Assembly (NCBI RefSeq): GCF_050871315.1
Contig: NZ_JBJLRE010000002.1
Direction: 5' to 3' (one strand)
Source: Kineococcus gynurae
GTDB lineage: Bacteria; Actinomycetota; Actinomycetes; Actinomycetales; Kineococcaceae
Length of the DNA: 64,000 nt
This document shows positions 55,267 to 63,247 of this stretch, piece by piece. Below the pieces are notes generated by a model that worked only from the letters and a program-made list of their open reading frames with translations, ran no database searches and had not been told where the DNA came from. Each line of letters starts with the position of its first letter. The stretch's first letter is position 1. A program made the position numbers and the translations under genes.

Positions 55267-55329
55267 CCTGGCCTCCTCGGTCCGTCCGTCCGGTCGCGGT
55301 CCCTCATGGAAGCACAGACGGGGGGCCCT

Positions 55330-55343
55330 TGTCACCGGTGTCA
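55330..55343. promoter_or_regulatory. LacI-type operator 1
   Basis: TGTCACCGGTGTCA differs by one base from the perfect palindrome at 55386-55399. It has the central CCGG and symmetric half-sites typical of LacI-family operators. It is the copy nearer the regulator gene. Confidence 0.6.
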
Positions 55344-55385
55344 TGGCCGAGCCGGGGTCGTGATCGCCGGCCGACCCCGTGTCGT

Positions 55386-55399
55386 TGACACCGGTGTCA
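55386..55399. promoter_or_regulatory. LacI-type operator 2 (perfect palindrome)
   Basis: TGACACCGGTGTCA is a perfect 14-bp palindrome, 56 bp from operator 1 (centre to centre), in the gap between the divergent regulator and kinase-dehydrogenase genes. The spacing would allow looping or cooperative binding. Confidence 0.65.
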
Positions 55400-55494
55400 T
55401 CCCGACCGTACGGTCCCCACCTGCCCCCTCGCCCGGCTCCGCCGGGCCCGTCGAAAGCGACGTCCGACCCGTGAACCGTGAACCCGGTGTGCCG

Positions 55495-57594
55495 ATGACC
55501 GTCACCCCCGAGGACCTCGTACGCCGGGCCCGCGACCTGCAGGCCTCCGGGGGGCGACGACTGATCGGCATCACCGGCGCCCCCGGCGCCGGCAAGTCCA
55601 CGGTCTGCGCGGCCCTGGCCGACGCCCTGGGTGACGACGTCGTGATCGTCGGGATGGACGGGTTCCATCTCGCCAACGTCGAGCTGGACCGGTTGGGCCG
55701 CCGTGGCCGCAAGGGTGCACCGGACACCTTCGACGTCGCGGGCTACGTCGCCCTGCTGCGGCGGATCCGGGCGCAGCAATCGGGAACCGTCTACGCCCCG
55801 GTGTTCGACCGTGGGCTCGACGAGGCGGTCGCGGGGGCCCAGGCCGTCCCCGCCGACGTCGCGCTGGTGGTCACCGAGGGGAACTACCTCCTGCTGGACG
55901 ACCACGGTTGGGGCGAGGTCCGGGAGCAGCTCGACGAGGTGTGGTTCCTCGACGTGGACGCCGGCGAGCGGGAACGCCGGCTCACCGCCCGCCGGGCGAG
56001 TTTCGGCGACCACGGCGAGACGGCCCTGGCCTGGATCCGCGACGTCGACCTGCCCAACGGCCTCCGGGTCGAGCAGACGCGGGAACGGGCCGACCTGGTG
56101 CTCGCCCTCCGACCACGACTCGACCTGACCGTCCCCGGGACCGACCCGACGCACCCGGCGCTGCCGGCCTACGACCGCTCGGCGGTGCGGACGGGCATCG
56201 TCCACCTCGGGGTCGGCGCGTTCCACCGGGCCCACCAGGCGATGTTCTTCGACCGGGTGCTCGCGGCCGGGCACCCGGAGTGGGGTATCTGCGGGGTCGG
56301 GCTGCTGCCCGGCGACGCCCGCACCCGCGACGTCCTCCGCGCCCAGGACCACCTGTTCACGTCGCTCACCCTGGACGACGCGGGACGCTCCGAGGCCCGG
56401 GTGATCGGGTCGTTGCACCGCTACCTCTTCGCCCCGGACGACCCCGAGGCCGTGCTCGCCGAACTCGCGGCACCCGGCACCCGCATCGTGTCGTTGACCA
56501 TCACCGAGGGCGGGTACAACGTCGACGACGCGACGGGGGAGTTCCGTCCGGTCGACGCCGAGGTCCTCGCCGACCTGGAGGCGGCCGGTCGCGGCGGATC
56601 GTGGACCCCGCGCAGCGCGCTCGGTTTCCTGACCCTCGCCCTGCAGCGACGACGGGCGGGGGGCACGGTTCCGTTCACGGTCGTGTCGTGCGACAACCTG
56701 CCCGGCAACGGGACGTTCTGCCGCAGCGCCCTGGTGGGGTTCGCCAGCCGGGTCAACCCGGAGCTCGCCGCCTGGATCGCGGCCGAGGTGGCGTTCCCGA
56801 ACTCGATGGTGGACCGCATCACCCCGGCCACGACCCCCGAGGTCGCCACCGTCCTGCACGACCGCCACGGCATCGTCGACGCCTGGCCCGTCCGCAGCGA
56901 GGTGTTCGTGCAGTGGGTGCTGGAGGACACGTTCCCCGCCGGGCGGCCGCCGCTGCAGGACGTGGGGGTCCAGGTCGTCGCGGACGTCGAACCCTACGAG
57001 CTGATGAAGCTCCGCCTGCTCAACGCCTCCCACCAGGTCATGGGATACCTGGGCCAGCTGGACGGGGCCGAGATGGTCCACGAGGTCTGCCTCGATCCCG
57101 GGTTTCGGGAGTTCCTGCGGGCGTGGATGGACCGTGAGGCGCGCCCCACGCTGCCGCCGGTCCCCGGGATCGACCTGGACGACTACTGCTCCACGCTGCT
57201 CGCCCGGTTCGGCAACCGGGCCATCGCCGACACCCTCGCCCGGCAGGTCGCCGACGCCTCCGACCGGATCCCCACCTTCGTGCTGCCGGTGGTGCGCGAC
57301 CGGATCGCGGCCGGGGTGGTCCCGCCCGTCGCCGCACTGGTGGTCGCCGGGTGGAGCGTCTGGCTGGAACGCCGGTGGGCCGCGGGGGAGGCGGTGCCCG
57401 ACCGGCGGCACGACCGGTTGGTCGCGGCGATCGCCGCCGAGCACCAGACCCCGGGAGGGTTCGTCGCCGCCCTGCCCGAGGTGTTCGCCGACCTGTCGAC
57501 CCACGAGGGTTTCCGGGCGGCGGTCGCGCGAGCGCGGGCCGAACTCACCGAGCTCGGCACCCGCGGCGCGATGGCTGCGGCGCTGGCCCGGTAG
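55495..57594 (+). CDS. P-loop sugar/nucleoside kinase fused to mannitol dehydrogenase
   Basis: A 699-residue fusion. Residues 1-210 are a P-loop kinase of the uridine/pantothenate-kinase type (GITGAPGAGKSTVCAALADA is Walker A, then VVIVGMDGFHLANVELD, RKGAPDTFDVAGYVAL and VVTEGNYLLLDDHGW). After a short linker (LTVPGTDPTHPALPAYDRSA) comes a complete polyol-specific long-chain mannitol dehydrogenase: GIVHLGVGAFHRAHQAMFFD binds NAD, VVSCDNLPGNGTFCRSALV carries the family signature, and KLRLLNASHQVMGYLG holds the catalytic Lys/His region. A likely route is polyol oxidation to ketose then phosphorylation, both in one chain. ATG 55495, or GTG 55471 in frame. The gene faces LacI operators. Confidence 0.85.
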   Translation: MTVTPEDLVRRARDLQASGGRRLIGITGAPGAGKSTVCAALADALGDDVVIVGMDGFHLANVELDRLGRRGRKGAPDTFDVAGYVALLRRIRAQQSGTVYAPVFDRGLDEAVAGAQAVPADVALVVTEGNYLLLDDHGWGEVREQLDEVWFLDVDAGERERRLTARRASFGDHGETALAWIRDVDLPNGLRVEQTRERADLVLALRPRLDLTVPGTDPTHPALPAYDRSAVRTGIVHLGVGAFHRAHQAMFFDRVLAAGHPEWGICGVGLLPGDARTRDVLRAQDHLFTSLTLDDAGRSEARVIGSLHRYLFAPDDPEAVLAELAAPGTRIVSLTITEGGYNVDDATGEFRPVDAEVLADLEAAGRGGSWTPRSALGFLTLALQRRRAGGTVPFTVVSCDNLPGNGTFCRSALVGFASRVNPELAAWIAAEVAFPNSMVDRITPATTPEVATVLHDRHGIVDAWPVRSEVFVQWVLEDTFPAGRPPLQDVGVQVVADVEPYELMKLRLLNASHQVMGYLGQLDGAEMVHEVCLDPGFREFLRAWMDREARPTLPPVPGIDLDDYCSTLLARFGNRAIADTLARQVADASDRIPTFVLPVVRDRIAAGVVPPVAALVVAGWSVWLERRWAAGEAVPDRRHDRLVAAIAAEHQTPGGFVAALPEVFADLSTHEGFRAAVARARAELTELGTRGAMAAALAR

Positions 57595-57601
57595 GTCGCG
57601 T

Positions 57602-58504
57602 TCAGAGCACCCAGCCGAACGCGGCTGCCCGCGAGCGTGCCCCCTGCGCCGCACGGGAACTGTTGTTCTCGCCGAGCTCGGCCGTCAGGTCCTCGCCCAG
57701 CCGCACCAGGGCGCGGAACGCGTCCGGGGTCGCGAACTCCGGGCGCAGCCCGAAGGCGAGGTCCTCGCTCGCGGTGTTGCCGCTGGCCCCCGGGGCGAAG
57801 GGGCACCCGCCCAGACCGCCGAGGGTCCCGTCGACGAAGGCGGCCCCCGCCCCGACCGCGGCCACCGCGTTGGCGACCCCCTGCCCCCAGGTGTCGTGAC
57901 CGTGGAACCCGATGCGGCGCGGCGGGGTCTCGTCGCGGACGCGGGCGACGAGGCTCGCCACCTCGCCCGGACGCGCCTGTCCGAGCGTGTCGCAGACGAC
58001 CACGTCCTCGGTCCCGGCGGTGCGGGGGTCGTTCGCGATGCGGACGACCTCGCCGGGGTCCACGGGCCCCTCGAACGGGCAGGTGAAACTCGTGGCGAGG
58101 GTCAGCTGCACGCGCCCGCCGTTCGCGGCGGCCACACCGTCGGCGACGGTGTCGAGGCTCTGCTCGGTGCTGCGGCCGAGGTTCGCCCGGTTGTGGGCGT
58201 CGGAGACCGACAGGCAGTACTGGAAGTTCACGACCCCGCGTTCCCGCGCCCGCCGGACGTGACCGGGGGTGGCGACCCAGACCCAGCACCGGGCGAGTTC
58301 CTCGGGCGTCAGGGCGTCCACGATGTGAAGCGTGTCGGCCAGGGTGGGAACGAGGTCGCCGCGGGCCATCGACCCGATCTCCAGGGAGGGCACCCCGAGG
58401 GCGAGGAGTTCCCGCGCGATCTCGACCTTGCGCGCCGTCGACGGCGCCTTCCCGACCAGCTGCAACCCGTCCCGCAGCGTCACGTCGCGCAATTCGACCG
58501 TCAC
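57602..58504 (-). CDS. mvaB: Hydroxymethylglutaryl-CoA lyase family protein
   Basis: A 300-residue HMG-CoA lyase-like aldolase (DRE-TIM fold). VELRDVTLRDGLQ holds the metal/catalytic Arg-Asp, GFHGHDTWGQGVANAV the metal-binding His pair, and DGTLGGLGGCPFAPGASGN the signature with the catalytic Cys loop. It would split HMG-CoA, or a related 3-hydroxy acyl-CoA such as citramalyl-CoA-like substrates, into acetyl-CoA and a keto acid. Its ATG overlaps the stop of a CaiB/BaiF CoA-transferase gene (ATGA, 58501-58504). That pairing suggests activation of a free hydroxy acid to its CoA ester and then cleavage. The gene is convergent with the kinase-dehydrogenase fusion, 7 bp apart. Confidence 0.85.
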   Translation of the reverse strand: MTVELRDVTLRDGLQLVGKAPSTARKVEIARELLALGVPSLEIGSMARGDLVPTLADTLHIVDALTPEELARCWVWVATPGHVRRARERGVVNFQYCLSVSDAHNRANLGRSTEQSLDTVADGVAAANGGRVQLTLATSFTCPFEGPVDPGEVVRIANDPRTAGTEDVVVCDTLGQARPGEVASLVARVRDETPPRRIGFHGHDTWGQGVANAVAAVGAGAAFVDGTLGGLGGCPFAPGASGNTASEDLAFGLRPEFATPDAFRALVRLGEDLTAELGENNSSRAAQGARSRAAAFGWVL

Positions 58505-59733
58505 TTCTCCTCCAGGAACGTGTCGATCCGCTGCGCGTCCCAGCCGAGGACCTCGGCCAGGACCGCGCGGGTGTGCTCCCCGAGATCGGGCCCCACGGAC
58601 CGGACGGGCAACGAGGTCTCCCCGAGGACGGGGACGATCCCGGGGAAGTCCACCGCCTGCGGCCCGCGGCCCGCGTCGACCGTGAGGGACTGCACCATGC
58701 CCCGGGCCGCGAACTGCTCGTCGGAGCGGATGTCCGCGGCCTCGTAGATCGGTCCCGCGGGCACCCCGGCGGCGTCCAGCGTGGCCAGCACCTCCGACCG
58801 GGGTCGCGCCGCGGTCCAGGCGCCGATGGCGTGGTCGAGCTCGTCGCGACGCCGCCAGCGCTCCGCGTTGGTCTGCAGCGCAGGGTCGTCGGCGAGGTCG
58901 GGTCGGTCGATGGCTGTCATGAACCGCCCGAAGATGGAGTCGCCGTTGCCGGCCACCACCACCGACCCGTCGGCGCAGTCGTAGGCGTTGGACGGGGCGA
59001 TCCCCTCCATGCGGCCGCCGACCCGGGTGCGCGTCACCCCGTAGGCGGAGTGGTCGGGAACCAGCGACTCCATCATGGAGAGCACCGCCTCGCTCAGGGC
59101 CACGTCGACCTGCTGGTCGCGGGGGCCGGGCGCCGCCCGACCGCTCGCGGTGCGCCGGTCACGCTGGAACAGGGCCATCACCACGCCGAACGCGGCGTAC
59201 AGGCCCGCGATCGAGTCGCCGATCGAGACCCCGGTCCGCGCCGGCGGTCGGTCGGCCTCGCCGACCAGGGCCCGCAGGCCGCCGAACGCCTCGGCGACCG
59301 CGGCGAAACCCGGTCGCGCGGCCAGCGGGCCCGTCTGGCCGAAGGCCGAGATGCGGGCCACCACCAGGTCGGGGTTCACCGCGTGCAGTTCCTCGGCCGA
59401 CATCCCCCAGCGGTCGAGCGTCCCCGGCCGGAAGTTCTCGACCAAGGCGTCGCACGCCCCGACCAGGTCCAGGGCCACCGCGCGCCCCTCGGGCGAGCGC
59501 AGGTCCAGCACGATCGACTTCTTGCCGCGGTTGACGGTGCGGTAGAGCATCGAGGTGTCCCCGGCGTACAGCCGCCAGTTGCGCAGTTCGTCGCCCGTGC
59601 GGGGGCGCTCGACCTTGATGACCTCGGCCCCGAAGTCGGCGAGCAACCGGCCCGCGGTCGGGGCGGCGATGTAGTTGCCGAGTTCGAGGACCCGCACCCC
59701 GGCCAGGGGGAGTTCTCGGTCGTCGTCGGTCAC
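58501..59733 (-). CDS. CaiB/BaiF family (class III) CoA-transferase
   Basis: A 410-residue class III CoA-transferase. LAGVRVLELGNYIAAPTAGR and LLADFGAEVIKVERP form the start. NRGKKSIVLDLRSPEGR, LVENFRPGTLDRWGMS and VVARISAFGQTGPLAARPGF are family segments, and SIGDSIAGLYAAFGVVMALF carries the catalytic Asp. The enzyme moves CoA from a donor such as succinyl-CoA to a free carboxylic acid. As first gene of a two-gene unit with an HMG-CoA-lyase-like enzyme, a fitting substrate is 3-hydroxy-3-methylglutarate or a similar branched hydroxydicarboxylate, which is inference. The start is a GTG at 59733, 49 bp from the divergent DUF1802 gene. Confidence 0.85.
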   Translation of the reverse strand: MTDDDRELPLAGVRVLELGNYIAAPTAGRLLADFGAEVIKVERPRTGDELRNWRLYAGDTSMLYRTVNRGKKSIVLDLRSPEGRAVALDLVGACDALVENFRPGTLDRWGMSAEELHAVNPDLVVARISAFGQTGPLAARPGFAAVAEAFGGLRALVGEADRPPARTGVSIGDSIAGLYAAFGVVMALFQRDRRTASGRAAPGPRDQQVDVALSEAVLSMMESLVPDHSAYGVTRTRVGGRMEGIAPSNAYDCADGSVVVAGNGDSIFGRFMTAIDRPDLADDPALQTNAERWRRRDELDHAIGAWTAARPRSEVLATLDAAGVPAGPIYEAADIRSDEQFAARGMVQSLTVDAGRGPQAVDFPGIVPVLGETSLPVRSVGPDLGEHTRAVLAEVLGWDAQRIDTFLEEK

Positions 59734-59769
59734 GGGATTCCCTCTCGTCGGGGTGGAAGGCTAGCCGGG

Positions 59770-59775
59770 TAGGGT
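59770..59775 (+). promoter_or_regulatory. -10 box of a leaderless promoter (TAGGGT)
   Basis: A TAGGGT hexamer lies 7 nt before the GTG at 59783, with no ribosome-binding site. Confidence 0.5.
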
Positions 59776-59782
59776 CGCCCGT

Positions 59783-60367
59783 GTGGACGGGGTCGGGCTG
59801 GGACGGGTCGGGCCGACCGGGGTCCCGGCGCTCAAGGAGTGGGCCGGGGTGGTCCACGCGCTCCTGGAGGGCCGCCAGACGCTGCTGCTGCGCAAGGGCG
59901 GAATCCGGGAGAAGCGGTTCGAGGTGGGGGCCCGCGCGTTCCTGCTGTTCCCGACCGTCGCGCACGGCCACGCCGACGCCGTCCGGCCGGGGTTCGCGGA
60001 CCTCTTGGTGTCCGGCCAGGACGACGTGAGCGAGGACCGGGTCGTGCTGCGAGCCGCGTGCGAGGTGGTCGACGCGATCGTCGTCCGCCGTCCGGACCGT
60101 CTCGCCGAGGTCGAGGAGTTCCACCTCTGGACCCGGGAGTCGGTGCAGCGCACCCGGGTCGACTTCCGTCCCCGCCACGAGCTGACGGCGCTCGTGGTCC
60201 GGACCCGTCCGCTGACCCCGACGGTCGAGGCGCCCCGGACCCGGGAGCAGGTGGGGTGCTTCAGCTGGCTGACCCTCCCCGGCCCGCCGCCCCCGGCCGG
60301 GGACCCGGTCCGCGGCGACGCCGACCTGTCCGCCGTCGCCGCCGCGGTCCGCGACCGGGTGGGGTGA
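59783..60367 (+). CDS. DUF1802 family protein
   Basis: A 194-residue protein of the DUF1802 family. ALKEWAGVVHALLEGRQTLLLRKGGI and FEVGARAFLLFPTVAHGHAD are the family's opening segments, and the C-terminal half has EEFHLWTRESVQRTRVDF and ELTALVVRTRPL. The function is unknown. In other bacteria such proteins are found alone or near restriction/defence-like genes, but no such neighbour is present here. GTG start with a leaderless -10. It is convergent with the AAA-ATPase gene, 4 bp apart. Confidence 0.8.
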   Translation: MDGVGLGRVGPTGVPALKEWAGVVHALLEGRQTLLLRKGGIREKRFEVGARAFLLFPTVAHGHADAVRPGFADLLVSGQDDVSEDRVVLRAACEVVDAIVVRRPDRLAEVEEFHLWTRESVQRTRVDFRPRHELTALVVRTRPLTPTVEAPRTREQVGCFSWLTLPGPPPPAGDPVRGDADLSAVAAAVRDRVG

Positions 60368-60371
60368 CGGC

Positions 60372-61799
60372 TCAGCCGCCGTAGACCGTGCGGCCGTCCT
60401 CGAGGACGATCTTGTCCAACCGGCGGGTGAGGTGCAGCGCCTCGAGCACGAACTCGACGCCGCTGGCGGCGCGGCCGGGGGAGGGGTCCTCCAGGCCGAG
60501 CCGGTCGAGCACCTGCCCGAGCCCGGCCACCGAGCCGACCTGCTCCAGCAGCCGTTCCGCCGCGACCAGCTCCCCGGTCTCGATGGTGCGACCTTCGGCG
60601 ACCAGCTCGGCGAACGCGCCGAGCTCGGCCCCGCCGAGCCGCGCCCGGTAGGTCTCGGCCACGGCGACCCGCAGCAGGTGCTGCAGGACCTCGGCCTCGC
60701 GCCCCTCCTCGCCCTGCTCGAACTCCACCTTCCCGCCGAGCACGGGGACGACCGACCAGAGGTCGCCGACCCGGGCGACCGGGGCGCCGGCCTCGTCGGT
60801 GAGGGCCGAGCGGCGCAGCGCGGCGGCGGCCACCGTCTCGACCGCGGCGATGGTGAACCGGGCGCTGACCCCGGAGGCCGGGTCCACGGCGGGCGACTCC
60901 CGCACGCCGCGGGTGAAGCGGGCCAGGACCTCCAGCAGGTGCTCGGGGACCTCGGCGACGGCGTCGGCCTCCTGGCGCACGAGCTCCACCTCGAGAGCGA
61001 CCTCGAGCGGGTAGTGGGTCCGGATCTCGGCCCCGAAGCGGTCCTTGAGCGGGGTGATGATGCGCCCGCGGTTGGTGTAGTCCTCGGGGTTGGCGCTGGC
61101 CACCAGCAGCACGTCCAGCGGCAGCCGCAACTGGTAGCCGCGGACCTGGATGTCACGCTCTTCCAGCACGTTCAGCAGGGCGACCTGGATCCGCTCGGCG
61201 AGGTCGGGGAGCTCGTTGATCGCGAAGATGCCGCGGTTGGTGCGGGGGACGAGGCCGAAGTGGATCGTCTCGGGGTCGCCCAGGGTCCGGCCCTCGGCGA
61301 CCTTGACCGGGTCCACGTCGCCGATGAGGTCGCCGACCGAGGTGTCCGGGGTCGCGAGCTTCTCGCCGTAGCGCAGCGACCGGTGCAGCCAGCCGACCGG
61401 CAGGTCGGCGCCCAGCTCCCGGACCCGCCGTCGGGAGGCCGCGCTCAACGGGGCGTAGGGGTGCTCGTTCAGCTCGCTGCCCTCGATCACCGGCGTCCAC
61501 TCGTCGAGCAGGCCGACGAGCGAGCGCAGCAACCGCGTCTTGCCCTGGCCGCGTTCACCGAGCAGCACGATGTCGTGCCCGGCCAGCAGGGCCCGTTCGA
61601 GCTCGGGCTCGACGGTCTCCTCGTACCCCACGACCCCGGGGAACCGCTTGCCGCCGGCCCGCATCCGGTCCAGCAGGTTCTCCCGCAGCTCGGTCTTGAT
61701 GCCGCGGTACTCCACGCCCGCCGCGCGCAGCGCGCCCAGCGTGCGGGGAAGGTCGGCGGGAACGTCCGGGAGGGTGGCGGGAACTGCGCTCGACGTCAC
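60372..61799 (-). CDS. MoxR/ChlI-like AAA ATPase
   Basis: A 475-residue AAA+ ATPase of the magnesium-chelatase ChlI/MoxR helix-2-insert clade. Marks are PGVVGYEETVEPELERALL, Walker A LLGERGQGKTRLLRSL (near 93-100), the helix-2 insert around GDLIGDVDPVKVAEGRTL, Walker B-like GIFAINELPDLAERIQ, sensor 1 VLLVASANPEDYTNRG and a C-terminal lid. It lacks chelatase-specific genes nearby. The natural partner would be the VWA protein encoded at 45430, since AAA-VWA pairs are usual and often adjacent. The GTG at 61799 follows a TAGGTT -10 by 7 nt; the frame opens at 61835. It is divergent from the GNAT-AAA gene. Confidence 0.88.
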   Translation of the reverse strand: MTSSAVPATLPDVPADLPRTLGALRAAGVEYRGIKTELRENLLDRMRAGGKRFPGVVGYEETVEPELERALLAGHDIVLLGERGQGKTRLLRSLVGLLDEWTPVIEGSELNEHPYAPLSAASRRRVRELGADLPVGWLHRSLRYGEKLATPDTSVGDLIGDVDPVKVAEGRTLGDPETIHFGLVPRTNRGIFAINELPDLAERIQVALLNVLEERDIQVRGYQLRLPLDVLLVASANPEDYTNRGRIITPLKDRFGAEIRTHYPLEVALEVELVRQEADAVAEVPEHLLEVLARFTRGVRESPAVDPASGVSARFTIAAVETVAAAALRRSALTDEAGAPVARVGDLWSVVPVLGGKVEFEQGEEGREAEVLQHLLRVAVAETYRARLGGAELGAFAELVAEGRTIETGELVAAERLLEQVGSVAGLGQVLDRLGLEDPSPGRAASGVEFVLEALHLTRRLDKIVLEDGRTVYGG

Positions 61800-61806
61800 G
61801 CGACCG

Positions 61807-61812
61807 AACCTA
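61807..61812 (-). promoter_or_regulatory. -10 box of a leaderless promoter (TAGGTT, minus strand)
   Basis: On the minus strand a TAGGTT hexamer ends 7 nt before the GTG of the AAA-ATPase gene at 61799. Confidence 0.5.
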
Positions 61813-61851
61813 CGTCCGCCCGCCCGTACCCGCACCAGAGGCAGGGTGCCC

Positions 61852-61857
61852 TAGGCT
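61852..61857 (+). promoter_or_regulatory. Likely -10 box (TAGGCT) of the GNAT-AAA gene
   Basis: TAGGCT sits within TGCCCTAGGCTC, the same 12-mer as before eno. It leaves a leader of about 40 nt with GAGGGA before the GTG start. Confidence 0.45.
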
Positions 61858-61903
61858 CACGGACCTCCCGGCCCGAGGAGGGCCCGAGTTCGAGGGACGG
61901 CCC

Positions 61904-63202
61904 GTGAACCAGGTCAGCATCCGACCCTTCCACCCCGACGACCTCGACGCGGTCCTCGCCCTCTGGGAGGCGCAGCGGGCCAGCAGCGGGGAACCGGTCT
62001 ACGCGCTCTCGGAGGTCCTGGCCTCCTGCCAGAAGGACTTCGCGGTCGTCGCGCTGCACCGCGGGGCGGTCGTGGGGGTCGCGGTCGGTCGCGCGGCGCA
62101 CGCCCAGGGCTGGGTGGTCTTCCTGGCCACCGACCCCGCCCAGCGCAGCACCGCACCGCGGTTGCTGGCCGCCCTCGAGACGGCCATGACCGACGACGAC
62201 ACGGAGGCGACCGCGGGCCTGACGAAGCTCTCGGCCCTGCTCAACGACGACGACGCCACCCTGGACGGGTTCCGCCGCGGGGGTTTCGTCGCCAAGAAGG
62301 ACCTGCACTACGTCGAGCGGGAGCTCCCGTTGCAGCGCGGGGAGGTCGCGCTGCTGGCCGAGCTCGGGGGCCGGCTGCTGCCGCGCGGGCTGTGGGACGG
62401 GATCGGCGGGATGGAGAACGAGAAGGGGCTGCTGGAACGACGCCTGGTGACGCCCCTGGCCAACCCCGACCTCGCGGCCCGCTTCGGCGTGGCCCCGCCG
62501 CGGGCGGTGATCCTGTTCGGACCGCCCGGGACGGGCAAGACCACGTTCGCCAAGGCGATCGCCTCCCGCCTGGAGTGGCCCTTCGTCGAGGTCTTCCCCT
62601 CCCGCCTGGCCGGGGACCCCCGCGGGTTGGCCGGGGCCCTGCGCGACACCTTCGCCCGCGTCGCGCAGCTGGAGCACGTCGTGGTGTTCATCGACGAGGT
62701 GGAGGAGATCGCCGCCCACCGCGGCGGGGAACCGCCCTCGGCCATGCAGGGCGTCACCAACGAGCTGCTCAAGCTCATCCCGGCCTTCCGTGAGCAACCC
62801 GGTCGACTCCTGGTGTGCGCGACCAACTTCATCCGGGCCATCGACGGGGCGTTCCTGCGGCACGGCCGCTTCGACTACCTGCTCCCGATCGGCCTGCCCG
62901 ACGCCACCGCGCGGGCGGCGATCTGGAGCCGGTACGTGCCCGAGCCCGTGCGCGCCGACGTCGACCTGGCCCGCGTGGTCGAGGAGAGCGAGGGGTTCTC
63001 GCCCGCCGACATCGAGTTCGCCGCCCGGCGGGCCTCGCAGGCGGCCATGGAGCACGCCCTCACCCTCTCCGCCGAGGACGCCGCCCACGCGGGACCGCGC
63101 ACCGAGGACTACCTGGACGCGGTGGCCGTCACCCGGGCCACGGTCTCGGCCGAGACGGCGGCGGAGTTCTCCGAGGACATCGCGCGCCTCGGCCGCGTCT
63201 GA
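61904..63202 (+). CDS. GNAT acetyltransferase / AAA ATPase fusion
   Basis: A 432-residue two-domain protein. Residues 1-140 look like a GNAT acetyltransferase (SIRPFHPDDLDAVLALWEAQ, VVALHRGAVVGVAVGRA, VFLATDPAQRSTAPRLLAAL for the CoA-binding strand and helix). Residues 165-432 are a classical AAA domain: Walker A ILFGPPGTGKTTFAKAIA near 205, Walker B VVVFIDEVEEIAAHRGG, sensor 1 LLVCATNFIRAIDGAFLRHG with the arginine finger region, and FSPADIEFAARRAS as sensor 2. The AAA half resembles the FtsH/Cdc48-type class. A worn GNAT may serve to bind substrate. No peptidase domain follows. GTG start. It is divergent from the MoxR-like gene, and the partner is unknown. Confidence 0.82.
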   Translation: MNQVSIRPFHPDDLDAVLALWEAQRASSGEPVYALSEVLASCQKDFAVVALHRGAVVGVAVGRAAHAQGWVVFLATDPAQRSTAPRLLAALETAMTDDDTEATAGLTKLSALLNDDDATLDGFRRGGFVAKKDLHYVERELPLQRGEVALLAELGGRLLPRGLWDGIGGMENEKGLLERRLVTPLANPDLAARFGVAPPRAVILFGPPGTGKTTFAKAIASRLEWPFVEVFPSRLAGDPRGLAGALRDTFARVAQLEHVVVFIDEVEEIAAHRGGEPPSAMQGVTNELLKLIPAFREQPGRLLVCATNFIRAIDGAFLRHGRFDYLLPIGLPDATARAAIWSRYVPEPVRADVDLARVVEESEGFSPADIEFAARRASQAAMEHALTLSAEDAAHAGPRTEDYLDAVAVTRATVSAETAAEFSEDIARLGRV

Positions 63203-63247
63203 CCCGCCTCGGCGCGCGCGCCGGTGATCACGGAGCAGGATGGCCCC

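Noticed and set aside
54205..57654. A 1149-codon minus-strand frame that includes the LacI regulator
   Set aside because: Everything before the GTG at 55266 is antisense to the kinase-dehydrogenase fusion and has no family signal.
59783..60367. DUF1802 gene as part of a defence island
   Set aside because: No restriction, helicase, nuclease or abortive-infection gene is adjacent. The neighbours are metabolic or AAA genes.
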